The notes under the pieces are model-generated. The model had not been told where the DNA came from, searched no databases, and worked only from the letters and a program-made list of their open reading frames with translations. From Hymenobacter siberiensis (lineage in GTDB: Bacteria; Bacteroidota; Bacteroidia; Cytophagales; Hymenobacteraceae): a stretch of DNA of 64,000 nucleotides. The stretch lies in contig NZ_JAHLZZ010000001.1 of assembly GCF_018967845.1 (NCBI RefSeq), forward strand, positions 930,001 through 994,000, in the 5' to 3' direction. Position 1 is the first letter of the stretch. Each line of letters opens with the position of its first letter. A program made the translations under genes and the position numbers. Positions 25,909 to 35,426 of this stretch are shown one piece after another.

Positions 25909-26571
25909 CTACCGGGCCGGAGCATCGGCCGGGCCGGCCATCTTCCCTTTCACAAACGACCACAGCGGCGGCAGCACCGACAGCGCAATGATGCCCAGAA
26001 TAACCAGCTCAAAGTTCTTTTGCACCACCTCAATGTTGCCGAACAGGTAGCCGGCCAGCGTGAGCACCACCACCCACAGCACCGCCCCCATAATGCTGTA
26101 CGACGCGAAGTAGCGGTACGTCATGGTGCCGATGCCCGCCACGAAGGGCGCAAACGTGCGAACAATGGGCACGAAGCGCGCCATGATAATGGTTTTGCCG
26201 CCATGCTTGGCGTAGAAGGCCTGCGTCTGGTCGAGGTACTTGCGGTTCAAAAACCGGAAGTCTTCGCGGAACACCCGGGGCCCCAGGTAGTCGCCCACGG
26301 TGTAGTTCACATTGTCGCCAATGAACGCGGCCGCAATCAGCAGCGGAATGATTATCCACACGTTCAGGCCGGTTTCGGGGCGGGCGGCCAGGGCTCCGGC
26401 CGCAAACAGCAGCGAATCGCCGGGCAGGAAGGGGAATACGATAATGCCCGTTTCGGTAAAAATAATCAGGAACAGCACCATGTAAGTCCAGGTGCCATAG
26501 TTGTGTACCACATCTACCAGGGTCTTGTCAAGATGAAGCAGAAGGTCGAAAAAGTGTTTGATGATTTCCAT
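25909..26571 (-). CDS. DedA-family membrane protein (undecaprenyl/phospholipid flippase-like)
   Basis: 220 residues from the ATG at 26571. Typical DedA layout: an N-terminal helix, VFPFLPGDSLLFAAGALA (the conserved FPxxPGE/D segment), then GDNVNYTVGDYLGPRVF, the KTIIMARFVPIVRTFAPFVAG signature with arginine, and GAVLWVVVLTLAGYLFGN near the C terminus. These are SNARE-associated (PF09335) proteins, some of which recycle undecaprenyl phosphate. Substrate unproven here. Confidence 0.9.
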   Translation of the reverse strand: MEIIKHFFDLLLHLDKTLVDVVHNYGTWTYMVLFLIIFTETGIIVFPFLPGDSLLFAAGALAARPETGLNVWIIIPLLIAAAFIGDNVNYTVGDYLGPRVFREDFRFLNRKYLDQTQAFYAKHGGKTIIMARFVPIVRTFAPFVAGIGTMTYRYFASYSIMGAVLWVVVLTLAGYLFGNIEVVQKNFELVILGIIALSVLPPLWSFVKGKMAGPADAPAR

Positions 26572-26592
26572 GCCGGACGTGAAGTGAGCCAC

Positions 26593-26994
26593 AAAGAAAA
26601 CCGGTCGCCGCCGAAACTGCTACGGCCACTGGGCATCAGCGGCCCGGGCATTCGGTATATTGTTTTCCGTAGTTAGCGTCTCGAGTCTGTGGTTCTTACC
26701 TTTGCGGCCCGGTAGACCAGCCGGGTTCTAAACGCAGTATTTATTCGATATTTTTTCCAAGGCAAACAAAACCCGCTGTTCTGGGTAGTGGGCATGTTGT
26801 TAACCTGTTAGAAGCCCCGATATACTGTTCAGGTTAGTATCAGGCGGCCAGAATATGGCATGACCTATGATAAAGCCTGCCGTAGTGCCGCTACGGATTT
26901 GGCGAAAGCTCATTTTCACTATTCTACGGTGCGGCTGTGCAAGCCCAACCCCGGCAAATGATTTGCCGTTGCAGGACAAAATAATTCTTACTCA
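26593..26994. other. 400-bp intergenic region between divergent DedA and bestrophin genes
   Basis: It holds a TACCTTTGCGGCC segment near 26697, matching the Bacteroidota -7 element (TAnnTTTG), pointing rightward. A 33-codon reading frame at 26860-26961 (ATG to TGA) has no recognisable product. A short palindrome GGCAAATGATTTGCC lies at about 26953-26967. I see no RNA gene. Confidence 0.4.
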
Positions 26995-27918
26995 ATGATT
27001 GTTTATCAAGGCGGTGACTGGTGGCGGGCCTTGTGGCACTTTCATACTTCGGCCGTCATCCGCCTGTTGTTGAAGCGCGTGGCGCTGGTGGGCCTCTACG
27101 GTTCGGGCATTGCCGTTGTCAGTCTCGATTTTCACACCCTCAACGTCCGCATCGGGCGCGAATACCTGTCCATCCTGGGCATTCTGCTCAGCTTGCTGCT
27201 GGTGTTCCGTACCAACACGGCCTACGACCGGTACTACGAAGGCCGCAAAGTCTGGGGCGTTCTGGTATCGCAGTGCCGGGGCCTGGCCATGGAAATGAAC
27301 GCCCTGTTGCCGCGCGAGGCCAAATCCAGCCGCCGCTACTTCGCCGCCCTCATCTCCAACTTCCCCATTGCCCTCGAAGGCAGCCTGCGCAACCGCATGC
27401 GCTTCGATAAGATGGAGGCCACGCCCGACATTATTGAGCGCCTGCAAAAAGCCGAAAGCGTGGCCTCCACCATCATCGCCGTGCTCATGGAAAGCGTGGA
27501 GCAGCTGCGGCAGGTTCAGATTTTCGACCCCATCTACCTCATCAACATCAAGCATCACTACCTGGCCATGATGTCGGTGAGCGGTACCTGCGAGCGAATC
27601 AAATCCACGCCCATCCCGTACTCCTACAGTTTTTTCATCAAGTGCTACATCACCGTGTTCATCATGGTAATGCCCCTGGTACTGGTCGATTCCTGCGGCT
27701 GGTGGATGGTGCCCGTCACCATGATTGGGGCCTACGCCATGCTGGGCCTGGAGATGATTGGCAACGAAATTGAAAACCCCTTCGGCTACGACAGCAACGA
27801 TTTGCCCATCACCCAACTCTCTAATAAAATCCGGGTAAGTGTACATGATTTGCTCGGTGTGGAACTACCTGCCGAGAAAAAGGCTTTGGCGACCGTGCCC
27901 TACAGCGTCGTGCACTAG
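26995..27918 (+). CDS. bestrophin-like (RFP-TM/UPF0187) anion channel
   Basis: 307 residues, ATG start. N-terminal WWRALWHFHTSAVIRLLLKRV and the pore segment ILLSLLLVFRTNTAYDRYYEG-like region (VFRTNTAYDRYYEGRKVW) with the gating/neck residues, then GLEMIGNEIENPFGYDSNDL matches the bestrophin ENPFG/Ca-clasp signature. Bacterial members such as KpBest form pentameric channels. It is preceded by a 400-bp non-coding stretch and probably is monocistronic. Confidence 0.9.
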   Translation: MIVYQGGDWWRALWHFHTSAVIRLLLKRVALVGLYGSGIAVVSLDFHTLNVRIGREYLSILGILLSLLLVFRTNTAYDRYYEGRKVWGVLVSQCRGLAMEMNALLPREAKSSRRYFAALISNFPIALEGSLRNRMRFDKMEATPDIIERLQKAESVASTIIAVLMESVEQLRQVQIFDPIYLINIKHHYLAMMSVSGTCERIKSTPIPYSYSFFIKCYITVFIMVMPLVLVDSCGWWMVPVTMIGAYAMLGLEMIGNEIENPFGYDSNDLPITQLSNKIRVSVHDLLGVELPAEKKALATVPYSVVH

Positions 27919-28128
27919 GTGAGCTAACTAAAACCTTTAATAATGCAATTATATTATTTTATCGAATTCGTTCTTTATATATAAAAAGTGCCTTATTAGG
28001 ACGCAGTGAGCATTTTTTAAAATTATCCCTGAATTCTCAGACCTTTTTTTCACCTTTACGTACATGCGCCTTGTCATGATACGCGAGCTACTGCGCTTTC
28101 CTCTCTAATTCATCCAATCCCCAATTCC

Positions 28129-30855
28129 ATGCAACCATTAACTTTTACCCAGAAGCTGCTGCGGCAGCGCCGCTTTCTAAGTTCTCTTATTCCGTTATTC
28201 GCCTTGTTTGTCGGGCTTAGTGCTTCGCAAACAGTATTGGCGCAAACAGCAATTACTGCAAATACTGTTACTTTGAACGTGCGTGGCACGAACAGTACCT
28301 ACGACACGCAATCTACTACCCCCGGTCCTGGCGTATTTCAAGGAGCTAATTTCAGCACATTCGATTTAGCTACACCAACTGACGTGTTCACGTTGAATGG
28401 TGCCACGCTCACTATCAATGACCCCACTGGAAATTTCAATAGTGCAGTGCTTCGCTATCGAATTTACCAGACAGGTAATACCCCTTCAGGTCTGATTGAC
28501 GTTGCGCTCGGCTCGGGAACCCTGAGTGGCGGAGTTCGCACTTTTACTGTAAGTGGTCAAAACAGAAATCTACTGGCCTCACTTACTGGTGGCGCTAGCA
28601 CTAATTATACGTTTGACCTTTTCTTCCGTGCTGACGACAATAACGTTACTTTCGGCAATATTAATAATGCCCCTCCACGTTCAGCTACTTTTACGGTTAC
28701 GGGTGCTCCCATTCCTCCTACCAGCCTCAGCAACACTACGGTAATTGTCAATCCTAATAATGTTACCAATGGTAACGTTACCTACAATGCTAGTGCTCCT
28801 GGAACGCCTATGTTCAACATGAGTAATCTGGGCACTTTCGACATCAATAATGGCCAGTTGATTTTGAAGGGCGGTACGGCCACCACTTTTGAGAGTGGCG
28901 GCGATGCAGTGCTGAATACGATTCTGAACTTTCGGGTTTTCAAGAATGGCAGCAACCCCGGCACTTTCACCAGCTTCCCACTACAGCAAATTTCTTTAAA
29001 CAGCGGCACCAGACAGTTTTCGGTGACTAATGAGCAGCGTAACCTGATTGCTAACCTGGCTAACGCCGGCATCGGCAGTTTCTTTGTGCAAGTCTTTTTC
29101 ACTTCGGACGTCCGGAGAGCCAACGGCTCATTTGAAACGCTGATTGACAACAACGGCGGAGCTAACTATACGGCAACTTTTAGCACTACTGGTACGCCTA
29201 TCCAGACGGTTACCTGGAATGGCAATAACGATGATAACTGGTTCAATACCAGCAACTGGGACCTAAACCGTATTCCTGATGCCATGACTAACGTTGTGAT
29301 TCCTAACTTCGCAACCGGCAATGGATCACCGTATCCGAATATATTCAGCGACCAGTCGTACCTGAATACGCCCAACCCAACGGTTAGTACTACGCGCGTA
29401 ACGGTTAACAACGCCAACTCGGGCCCTGCACTTGCCCGTAACCTGAGCTTGCTGGGGGAGAGTAGCACTATCGACCGTTCGATTCTGCGTTTGCAACCGA
29501 ACAGCGTCTTAAAGATTTACGGCGATTTCTCGAACCGTTTCCTGAGCTACATCACCCGCGACAACTCTAATACGTGGTTTGCTTCCGCTAATCCTCAAAA
29601 CATTGGTCAGGCTAACTATGCCACTCTGACCGTATCGGGTGGCGGCACCAAAGCCGTTACTGGGATAGCTAACGTTGGTGAGCAGCTAGTATTCGATTCT
29701 TCGATGGGCAATACTATTGTGACCACCGATTCGCAAAATCCTGGTGGTTCGTTTATTCAAATGGCTGACCGCCTTGCCGTCAACAGTACCCAGGGCGCTC
29801 AGATAGTTGGCGAAACGGACAACTCTTACGTTTTCGGTCTGATTCAGACCCGGCGTGCTAACGTGCTCGCCAATGAAGGTGCCCCGCGCACACTTGGTGG
29901 TCTTGGCTTCACCTTCGAATTCTTGGGTAGCAGTGACCCCGGTGATATTAACATCACGCGGAGCACTGTGCAGAACTACTTCTTCTCCGGCACCCGGATT
30001 AGCGTACGTCGGGTATTTGGCATCCAGCCATCTAACCTGGGTAAGGCTGGCTTTAACTTGCTTGCCAACGTAACGTTCAGCGTACTACCCAACGAGACCA
30101 AGAACCTGAGCCCAACAAACACCGCAACCATTCCGGAGCAAAATCTTGTGCTTTTTCTTTCAAAAAACAACGGTGACACCTTCGGTAGCCTGGGCCGTGA
30201 TGGCGCAGTAGTGAATTACACAGTAAGCAAGAACAACGTTACTGATTTTGCTACGTTTACCCTAGGTGACCGGGATAACCCGCTTCCTGTACGTCTAACG
30301 GCTTTCGATGCTAAGCGTCTTGGTAATGATGCCCTAGTGACCTGGCAGACGGCTTCGGAAGAGAACAGCAAAGGATACGAAGTGCAGGTTTCGACCAATG
30401 GCACCGAGTACCGCACGTTGACTTCGGTTCCGAGCGCTTCGCCCAACACCACGCAAGTGACTAACTACAGCTACGTAGACAAAGAAGCCAACAAGACGGG
30501 CAAGCGCTACTACCGCTTGCACCAGCTTGACCTGGACGGCAAAGATGCTTTCTTCGCTCCGACCGTGGTTAGCTTCGATGGTAAGGCTCCAGCCTCCAAC
30601 TTCGTGGCTTACCCTAACCCCCTCAATGCTGGCAACGAACTCCACGTAGCCCTGCAGTCGGCGGCTACGGGCACGGCCAAGCTGTTGGTGACCGACATGA
30701 TGGGCCGCACCCTGCAGCAGCAGAACGTGGTGCTGACCGGCGGTCTCACCGATGCTTCGGTAGCCGGTATGGGCGACCTGAAAGCTGGTATGTACCTGGT
30801 GAAAATCACCCTGCCTTCCGGCGAAGTGAAAAACCTGAAAGTGGTGAAGCAATAA
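28129..30855 (+). CDS. large secreted protein with T9SS type A sorting domain
   Basis: 908 residues, ATG start, with a cleavable signal (LIPLFALFVGLSASQTVLAQ). Residues of about 42-195 and 200-350 are two homologous beta-rich units (each with a GTFDxNNGQL/VLRYRIYQTG pattern). A WNGNNDDNWFNTSNWDLNRI motif follows near 365, then a fibronectin-like segment (LPVRLTAFDAKRLGNDALVT) and the type IX C-terminal sorting domain (YPNPLNAGNELHVALQ, ending KNLKVVKQ). It is a cell-surface or extracellular structural or adhesion protein. Base composition is clearly lower in G+C and codon use is looser than neighbours, suggesting recent acquisition or different selection. Confidence 0.85.
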   Translation: MQPLTFTQKLLRQRRFLSSLIPLFALFVGLSASQTVLAQTAITANTVTLNVRGTNSTYDTQSTTPGPGVFQGANFSTFDLATPTDVFTLNGATLTINDPTGNFNSAVLRYRIYQTGNTPSGLIDVALGSGTLSGGVRTFTVSGQNRNLLASLTGGASTNYTFDLFFRADDNNVTFGNINNAPPRSATFTVTGAPIPPTSLSNTTVIVNPNNVTNGNVTYNASAPGTPMFNMSNLGTFDINNGQLILKGGTATTFESGGDAVLNTILNFRVFKNGSNPGTFTSFPLQQISLNSGTRQFSVTNEQRNLIANLANAGIGSFFVQVFFTSDVRRANGSFETLIDNNGGANYTATFSTTGTPIQTVTWNGNNDDNWFNTSNWDLNRIPDAMTNVVIPNFATGNGSPYPNIFSDQSYLNTPNPTVSTTRVTVNNANSGPALARNLSLLGESSTIDRSILRLQPNSVLKIYGDFSNRFLSYITRDNSNTWFASANPQNIGQANYATLTVSGGGTKAVTGIANVGEQLVFDSSMGNTIVTTDSQNPGGSFIQMADRLAVNSTQGAQIVGETDNSYVFGLIQTRRANVLANEGAPRTLGGLGFTFEFLGSSDPGDINITRSTVQNYFFSGTRISVRRVFGIQPSNLGKAGFNLLANVTFSVLPNETKNLSPTNTATIPEQNLVLFLSKNNGDTFGSLGRDGAVVNYTVSKNNVTDFATFTLGDRDNPLPVRLTAFDAKRLGNDALVTWQTASEENSKGYEVQVSTNGTEYRTLTSVPSASPNTTQVTNYSYVDKEANKTGKRYYRLHQLDLDGKDAFFAPTVVSFDGKAPASNFVAYPNPLNAGNELHVALQSAATGTAKLLVTDMMGRTLQQQNVVLTGGLTDASVAGMGDLKAGMYLVKITLPSGEVKNLKVVKQ

Positions 30856-30878
30856 GCTGCGCCACGGCTCCGGCCAAT

Positions 30879-30916
30879 AAAAGAGCCGGTCTCCGCAAGG
30901 AGGCCGGCTCTTTTTT
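30879..30916 (+). terminator. terminator after the T9SS protein gene
   Basis: AAAAGAGCCGG(T)CTCC / GGAGGCCGGCTCTTTT hairpin with GCAA loop and a T-run. Confidence 0.85.
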
Positions 30917-30943
30917 ATTGGATGCTGGTAGCCGGGCACGCAT

Positions 30944-30986
30944 AAAACAAAGGCCCGTCATGCTCAGCATGACGGGCCTTTGTTTT
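30944..30986. terminator. second palindromic terminator
   Basis: AAAACAAAGGCCCGTCATGC mirrored by its reverse complement to a centre CTCAG. It serves the convergent phosphosulfolactate synthase gene as well. The centre CGTCATGCTCAGCATGACG resembles the core of repeat family A, as if the family's inner arms had collapsed. Confidence 0.75.
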
Positions 30987-31018
30987 ATTGGTTGAAGCAG
31001 TAAACCAGCCGTGCTTTC

Positions 31019-31849
31019 CTAGCCGCGGGGCATGGAAGTGCCGGGCTTGCCGGTTTTGGCGGCCGGGTGGAACATGGGGTCCACGGCATCCATATCGAGG
31101 AAGTGCGAGAACGTGTCGCCGCGCAGGCCCAGGCGGATGGTTTCGAGGCTCACTACCTCATTGGGGGCAATGTTGCCCAGGTTCACGTTGGCACCCAGTA
31201 GCTTGATGAACCACACCTGCTGTGCTTTCTGCGGGGCTTCCCACAGGATTTTCTCCGAGGGAATCTTGGTCAGAATCTCCTCGACCAGGCCCGAGCGTAC
31301 CTCGCCGGTGCTGCGGAACAGACCCACGTTGCCGCCCTCGCGGGCCTCGCCGATTACTTTAATGGCCCCGGCTTCCAGCTCGGTCTGCATCTGCGAAATC
31401 CACTTATAGGGCGGGATGATTTTTTCGGCATCCTTCGAGCCCACTTCGCTCAGCACGCGCACGTACTTGCTCAGCTCACGGATATACTCGCATTTGCGCT
31501 CGTGGTCGAGGTCGATGCTGCCATCTGATACCTCGGCATACTCCATACCATAAGTGTCCAGCAGGCGACGGTAATCGTCGAACTGGTTGCGAATGATGAA
31601 GGCTTCAAACAGCGTGCCGCCGAAGTACACCGGAATATTGGCTTCGCGGTAGATTTCGAGCTTGCGCTTCAGGTTGGGCACTACGTAGGAAGTAGCCCAG
31701 CCCAGTTTCACCACGTCGGTATAGGCTTCGCCTACTTCCAGAAAATCTTCAACTTCGCGCAGGCTCAGGCCTTTGTCCATCACCATGGTGTAGCCCTGCT
31801 CGCGGGGCTTGGGGGTGCGCTCCGGCAGTTGGGAGAGGTCGTAATTCAT
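31019..31849 (-). CDS. phosphosulfolactate synthase-like protein (ComA family)
   Basis: 276 residues from the ATG at 31849 (MNYDLSQLPERT); longer in-frame versions extend into low-similarity leader. A TIM-barrel pattern matches ComA: GYTMVMDKGLSLREVEDFLE near the N terminus, VKLGWATSYV, VYFGGTLFEAFII and GANVNLGNIAPNEVVSLETI. ComA adds sulfite to phosphoenolpyruvate to give phosphosulfolactate, first step of coenzyme M synthesis in archaea. Homologues in Bacteroidota are thought to feed other sulfonates, perhaps sulfonolipid precursors; here that is inference. The gene lies alone, with a TPR gene upstream in the same direction. Confidence 0.8.
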   Translation of the reverse strand: MNYDLSQLPERTPKPREQGYTMVMDKGLSLREVEDFLEVGEAYTDVVKLGWATSYVVPNLKRKLEIYREANIPVYFGGTLFEAFIIRNQFDDYRRLLDTYGMEYAEVSDGSIDLDHERKCEYIRELSKYVRVLSEVGSKDAEKIIPPYKWISQMQTELEAGAIKVIGEAREGGNVGLFRSTGEVRSGLVEEILTKIPSEKILWEAPQKAQQVWFIKLLGANVNLGNIAPNEVVSLETIRLGLRGDTFSHFLDMDAVDPMFHPAAKTGKPGTSMPRG

Positions 31850-31914
31850 TAATGGTAAGTGAAATATGGGTGTTTGGGGAAGCCTTGCCCGCTCTAAAAA
31901 AAGGGTGGCGCGGG

Positions 31915-31948
31915 CAAAGAAAAACCGCCCGTCGGCTGACGGGCGGTT
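31915..31948 (-). terminator. terminator after the TPR gene
   Basis: Minus-strand hairpin AACCGCCCGTC/GACGGGCGGTT with a GGCT loop (plus strand) and a T-run continuing on the minus strand, ending the TPR message before the synthase gene. Confidence 0.75.
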
Positions 31949-31973
31949 ACAAAAGTAGCGGTAAGCCGAAACG

Positions 31974-33377
31974 TTATTTCCGAAACTGGTCAATAAGCCG
32001 TTTCAGGCCCGGCTGCTCCCGCAGCTGGGGGAAGTAGTCGAACAGGGTGATGTGCTGCTCATAATTGAGCGTGAGGGCAGTTTCTAGGGTCTCGTAAGCC
32101 TCGCGCATGCGTCCATCGGCCAACAGGTAAGCGCATAGCATATAGTGAAAATGGGCTTCGTGCGGGTGCAGCTCCACGGCATGGCGCACCAGGTCCACGG
32201 CCTCGCCGAAATGGCCCTGCTCGTAGAGAATGGCGCTCCAGTTCACCCAGCCCTGCACGTCGTCGGGGGCTACTTCGGTGGCTTTCTCATAGGCTTCGAG
32301 GGCACTTACCACGTTGCCCACCTGGTTTTCGGCCGCACCCAGTGCCGACCAGTACTCGCCGCTTTCGGCATACAGCTCCGTCGCCTTGCGGAAATAATGA
32401 ATGGCCTCGAACCAGCGCTCCTGCTCCTGCAGCAGCACGCCCTGGCCAAACCAGGCCTCGTCCATCTCTGGGTTCAGTTCCAGCGCCTGGCGGTAGTATT
32501 TGCGGGCGGGCTCCCACTCGCGTAGCTTTTCGTAGCACTCGCCGATGTTGCACAGGGCCTCATCGGTGGGCTCGCCGGGTGGGTAAGCCATCTCGAACTC
32601 CGGAATGGCCTTCAGGTACTCCTGCTGGCACACAAAGGTGTCGGCCAGCCAGTGGTGGGCATCGTAGAAGTCGGCACTGATGGTCACGGCGAAGTCGAAG
32701 GCCTCGGCGGCCTTCGTAAAGTCCTCGCGGCGGTACCAGTACTGGCCCAGGTTGTACCAGGCCGTGGCCGAGTAGGGGTCATCGTCCGTAAAGCGCCTGA
32801 AGAAATCCTCATGCTCTTCCAGCCGCGCCGTAATGTCGAGACAGTGCAGGAGTTCCTGCACGCCGGTTTCGTTATCAGGGTTGAGGCGCAGGCTCTGCTT
32901 GTAGTGCTTGGCGGCGCTTTTGAATTTCTGCCAGCTCTGAAATGCCAGGCCGAGGTTGAAGTGAATGTCTTCGCGCTCGGGCTCCTGCTCCAGGCCGGTC
33001 CGGAAAAACTCCACAGCTTGGGCAAATTCGCCCCGCTGCGTGCTGATGATGCCGCGGGTTACGGCCACATCGGCATTAGTAGGGTCCAAGGCCGCTACGG
33101 CATCAATCTGACGCTCGGCTTCGGTATAGTCGCCGCGCATAGCCGTCACTTGCGCCCGGTCAATCAGCAGCTCAGTAGAAAAGGGGTATTGGCCGAGGGC
33201 TGCTTCACAGGCTTGCAGAGCTTTGTCAAACTCGGCACTCGTCACGTAATGGTCGATGATGTTCTCGAAGTCTTCCAGGTCGAAGAAAACAGACTCCTGC
33301 TGGGCAACCATGCGCTCGAAGCGACGCACGGTATCCAGCACGGTCCGGTGGTTTTCAAAATGTTCGTTCATGCGCAT
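31974..33377 (-). CDS. tetratricopeptide-repeat protein
   Basis: 467 residues, ATG start (a second ATG lies two codons later). After a helical N terminus (about 60 residues) it is made of at least eight TPR units of 34 residues: for example FNLGLAFQSWQKFKSAAKHY, AWYNLGQYWYRREDFTKAAE, NIGECYEKLREWEPARKYYR and AWFGQGVLLQEQERWFEAIH. No catalytic domain. It should act as a protein-binding scaffold in the cytoplasm; the partner is unknown. Confidence 0.85.
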   Translation of the reverse strand: MRMNEHFENHRTVLDTVRRFERMVAQQESVFFDLEDFENIIDHYVTSAEFDKALQACEAALGQYPFSTELLIDRAQVTAMRGDYTEAERQIDAVAALDPTNADVAVTRGIISTQRGEFAQAVEFFRTGLEQEPEREDIHFNLGLAFQSWQKFKSAAKHYKQSLRLNPDNETGVQELLHCLDITARLEEHEDFFRRFTDDDPYSATAWYNLGQYWYRREDFTKAAEAFDFAVTISADFYDAHHWLADTFVCQQEYLKAIPEFEMAYPPGEPTDEALCNIGECYEKLREWEPARKYYRQALELNPEMDEAWFGQGVLLQEQERWFEAIHYFRKATELYAESGEYWSALGAAENQVGNVVSALEAYEKATEVAPDDVQGWVNWSAILYEQGHFGEAVDLVRHAVELHPHEAHFHYMLCAYLLADGRMREAYETLETALTLNYEQHITLFDYFPQLREQPGLKRLIDQFRK

Positions 33378-33535
33378 AAAACCGCAGTTAAGTGGATTAA
33401 TCTGGTTTTGTGGATTATTGAGTCCAACGGCCGGAACCGTTTGTGGCGCTACTCGCCGGAATCATTCCACTCCACTTTATCAGTACTCTATCAATAATAA
33501 CAAATATTGGCCAAAACCGTGCAATCTGATTGTTG

Positions 33536-34558
33536 CTAAGATACGATAACCGGTTCGAGGCTGCCGGGTTTCGCTCCCAGCTTGGCCGCGCACCACGCCA
33601 GGGTATCAGCTAACGGCCGGAATGCTAGGCCGGTAGCGCTTTGCACTTTGGCGTGGCTGTATACCACCGGTTGCCGGCCGGCCCGGGCTGTATCTTTAGT
33701 AATGAGCGGTCGCGCTCCGGTGAGCACGGCGCGGGCGTGCTCCAGCCGCCAGATAATCTCAGCGGCCCAGTCGGGCACGGCCACGGTGGGCGGTCGGCGC
33801 TGCATGGCCGCCGCCGCCTGCCGAAAAAAATCGGCTAACGGCACGGCCTCGGCGCTCAGAATGTAGCGCTGGCCATTGGCCGCAGGCTGGTCGAAGGCCA
33901 GGGCCAGTAGCTGGGCCACCACGTCGCGCACGTCCACGAAATTGATGAGGCCGCGGGTGTAGAAGCGGTGCTGCTGGTGCGCGTAGCGTAGCAGACGGGT
34001 GCTGCTGCGGTGCCAGTCGCCCGGTCCCAGCACCACCGACGGGTTCACGATGACGGCTGATAGCCCCTCGGCCACGCCGCGCCATACTTCCAACTCGCCC
34101 AGGTATTTGGAGGTGGCGTAGGCCGGATGCGCCGCCCCCAGGTCCCAGGAAGCCTTTTCGGTTACAGATAATGCCTCGCCTGGGGCCGCAACCGCCGCCG
34201 CCGCCGGCCCGCCCAGCGCCGCCACCGAAGATACGTGCACCAGCCGGATGCCCGGTCGTTCCAGACAGGCATCGACCAGGGCGGCGGTGCCCTGCACGTT
34301 CACGCTCAGCAGGAGGTCTTCGTCCTGCGGTGCGTACGATACCAGTCCCGCGCAGTGGAAAACATGCGTGACATCGGGAGTGATGGCCACTCGCAGCTGT
34401 TCGGTATCAAGCAGGTCGCCGGCTACCCACTCCACCCCGGGAGCACCGCCGGTAGGTACCGCGCCCCGGTGCAACGCGCGCACGGCCAGCCCCCGCTCCC
34501 GTAGCGCCCGCAACAGAAAAGAACCAATAAGGCCGGTGCCGCCGGTTACAAATATCAT
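33536..34558 (-). CDS. NAD-dependent epimerase/dehydratase (extended SDR)
   Basis: 340 residues, ATG start. Nucleotide-binding VTGGTGLIGSF, active-site YATSKYLGELE (Tyr-x-x-x-Lys), and VNPSVVLGPGDW, a dihydroflavonol-reductase-like/complex I-like extended SDR. It is the last gene of the leftward polysaccharide export cluster, with an 83-bp gap after the phosphatase. Substrate is unknown, perhaps a nucleotide sugar. Confidence 0.82.
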   Translation of the reverse strand: MIFVTGGTGLIGSFLLRALRERGLAVRALHRGAVPTGGAPGVEWVAGDLLDTEQLRVAITPDVTHVFHCAGLVSYAPQDEDLLLSVNVQGTAALVDACLERPGIRLVHVSSVAALGGPAAAAVAAPGEALSVTEKASWDLGAAHPAYATSKYLGELEVWRGVAEGLSAVIVNPSVVLGPGDWHRSSTRLLRYAHQQHRFYTRGLINFVDVRDVVAQLLALAFDQPAANGQRYILSAEAVPLADFFRQAAAAMQRRPPTVAVPDWAAEIIWRLEHARAVLTGARPLITKDTARAGRQPVVYSHAKVQSATGLAFRPLADTLAWCAAKLGAKPGSLEPVIVS

Positions 34559-34641
34559 GAAATCAAGGATTAATGCCTGACGGCAAATAGGCAGTGTCAG
34601 CAGAAGTACTCAATTGCCAACGACTGCTAACGGGCCACTGG

Positions 34642-35412
34642 CTAAAGCGTATTGTTCAGCAAAGGAAGCCGAAGCAGCTTTTCCATGTATGGCTGCACGA
34701 GCGTGCGCTGGGCCAGGGTATCGGTGTGGCGCAGGTGGTGGGTATCGGTGCCAACGAAATCAACCAGTTCGCCCTCAATCAACTGCTCGGCTACTTTTTT
34801 AGCGGCTGGTGAGTAGTAGCCAGACAGCGAGTTCAGGTTCACTTGGAGCAGCACACCGTAGTCGCGGCGCATCTTCTCGATTTCGGCAAAGCGACCGTAG
34901 AGGTACGTATAGCGCTCCGGATGAGCCAATACCGGCTGGTAACCCTGAGCCTTCATCTCGAAAATAATTTCGAAAAGGTTAAGCGGCTCGTTCATGTACG
35001 AGGTTTCGAACAGCAGGTAGCGCTTGTCGCCGCCGAAGGTGAGCATCTCAGTCCCATCGGCCAACTTTTGGCCCAGAAACTCGTCGAGGTAGTACTCAGC
35101 GGCGCATTCGAGGGCTACATCGTGCAAGCCGGCAGCGGCAGCGGCCTCGCGCAGCAACTTAAGCGCGGCCCGAATGCCTTCCGGCGTATTCTTGTAGAAG
35201 TCGCCCATGATGTGGGGCGTCATCACCAGTTTGCGGTAGCCGAGGTCGCGCAAGGCCCGGAGTAGGTCCAGCGAATGCTCCACCGTTTCAGCCCCGTCGT
35301 CGAGGCCCGGCAGCAGGTGCGAATGCATATCGGTCGCCAGGGCTGCCAGCGTGGCCGGAGCCACCGAAGCGGAAGTCGCCCCGCCAAAAAGACGTTGCCA
35401 GAGCGAAGCCAT
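34642..35412 (-). CDS. PHP-fold tyrosine phosphatase (CpsB/CapC/YwqE-like)
   Basis: 256 residues, ATG start. Metal ligands DMHSHLLPGLDDGA at the start, MTPHIMGDFY, AAEYYLD, VLAHPERYTYL and FVGTDTHHL trace the PHP metal site used by Gram-positive and Bacteroidota exopolysaccharide phosphatases. It likely dephosphorylates the tyrosine tail of the Wzc-like kinase encoded 15 bases upstream, controlling chain length or export. Confidence 0.88.
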   Translation of the reverse strand: MASLWQRLFGGATSASVAPATLAALATDMHSHLLPGLDDGAETVEHSLDLLRALRDLGYRKLVMTPHIMGDFYKNTPEGIRAALKLLREAAAAAGLHDVALECAAEYYLDEFLGQKLADGTEMLTFGGDKRYLLFETSYMNEPLNLFEIIFEMKAQGYQPVLAHPERYTYLYGRFAEIEKMRRDYGVLLQVNLNSLSGYYSPAAKKVAEQLIEGELVDFVGTDTHHLRHTDTLAQRTLVQPYMEKLLRLPLLNNTL

Positions 35413-35426
35413 TTATGATGTGTGTA

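Noticed and set aside
26860..26961. 33-codon gene in the DedA-bestrophin gap
   Set aside because: No start context, no family and no conservation visible; kept only as a note for the gap.
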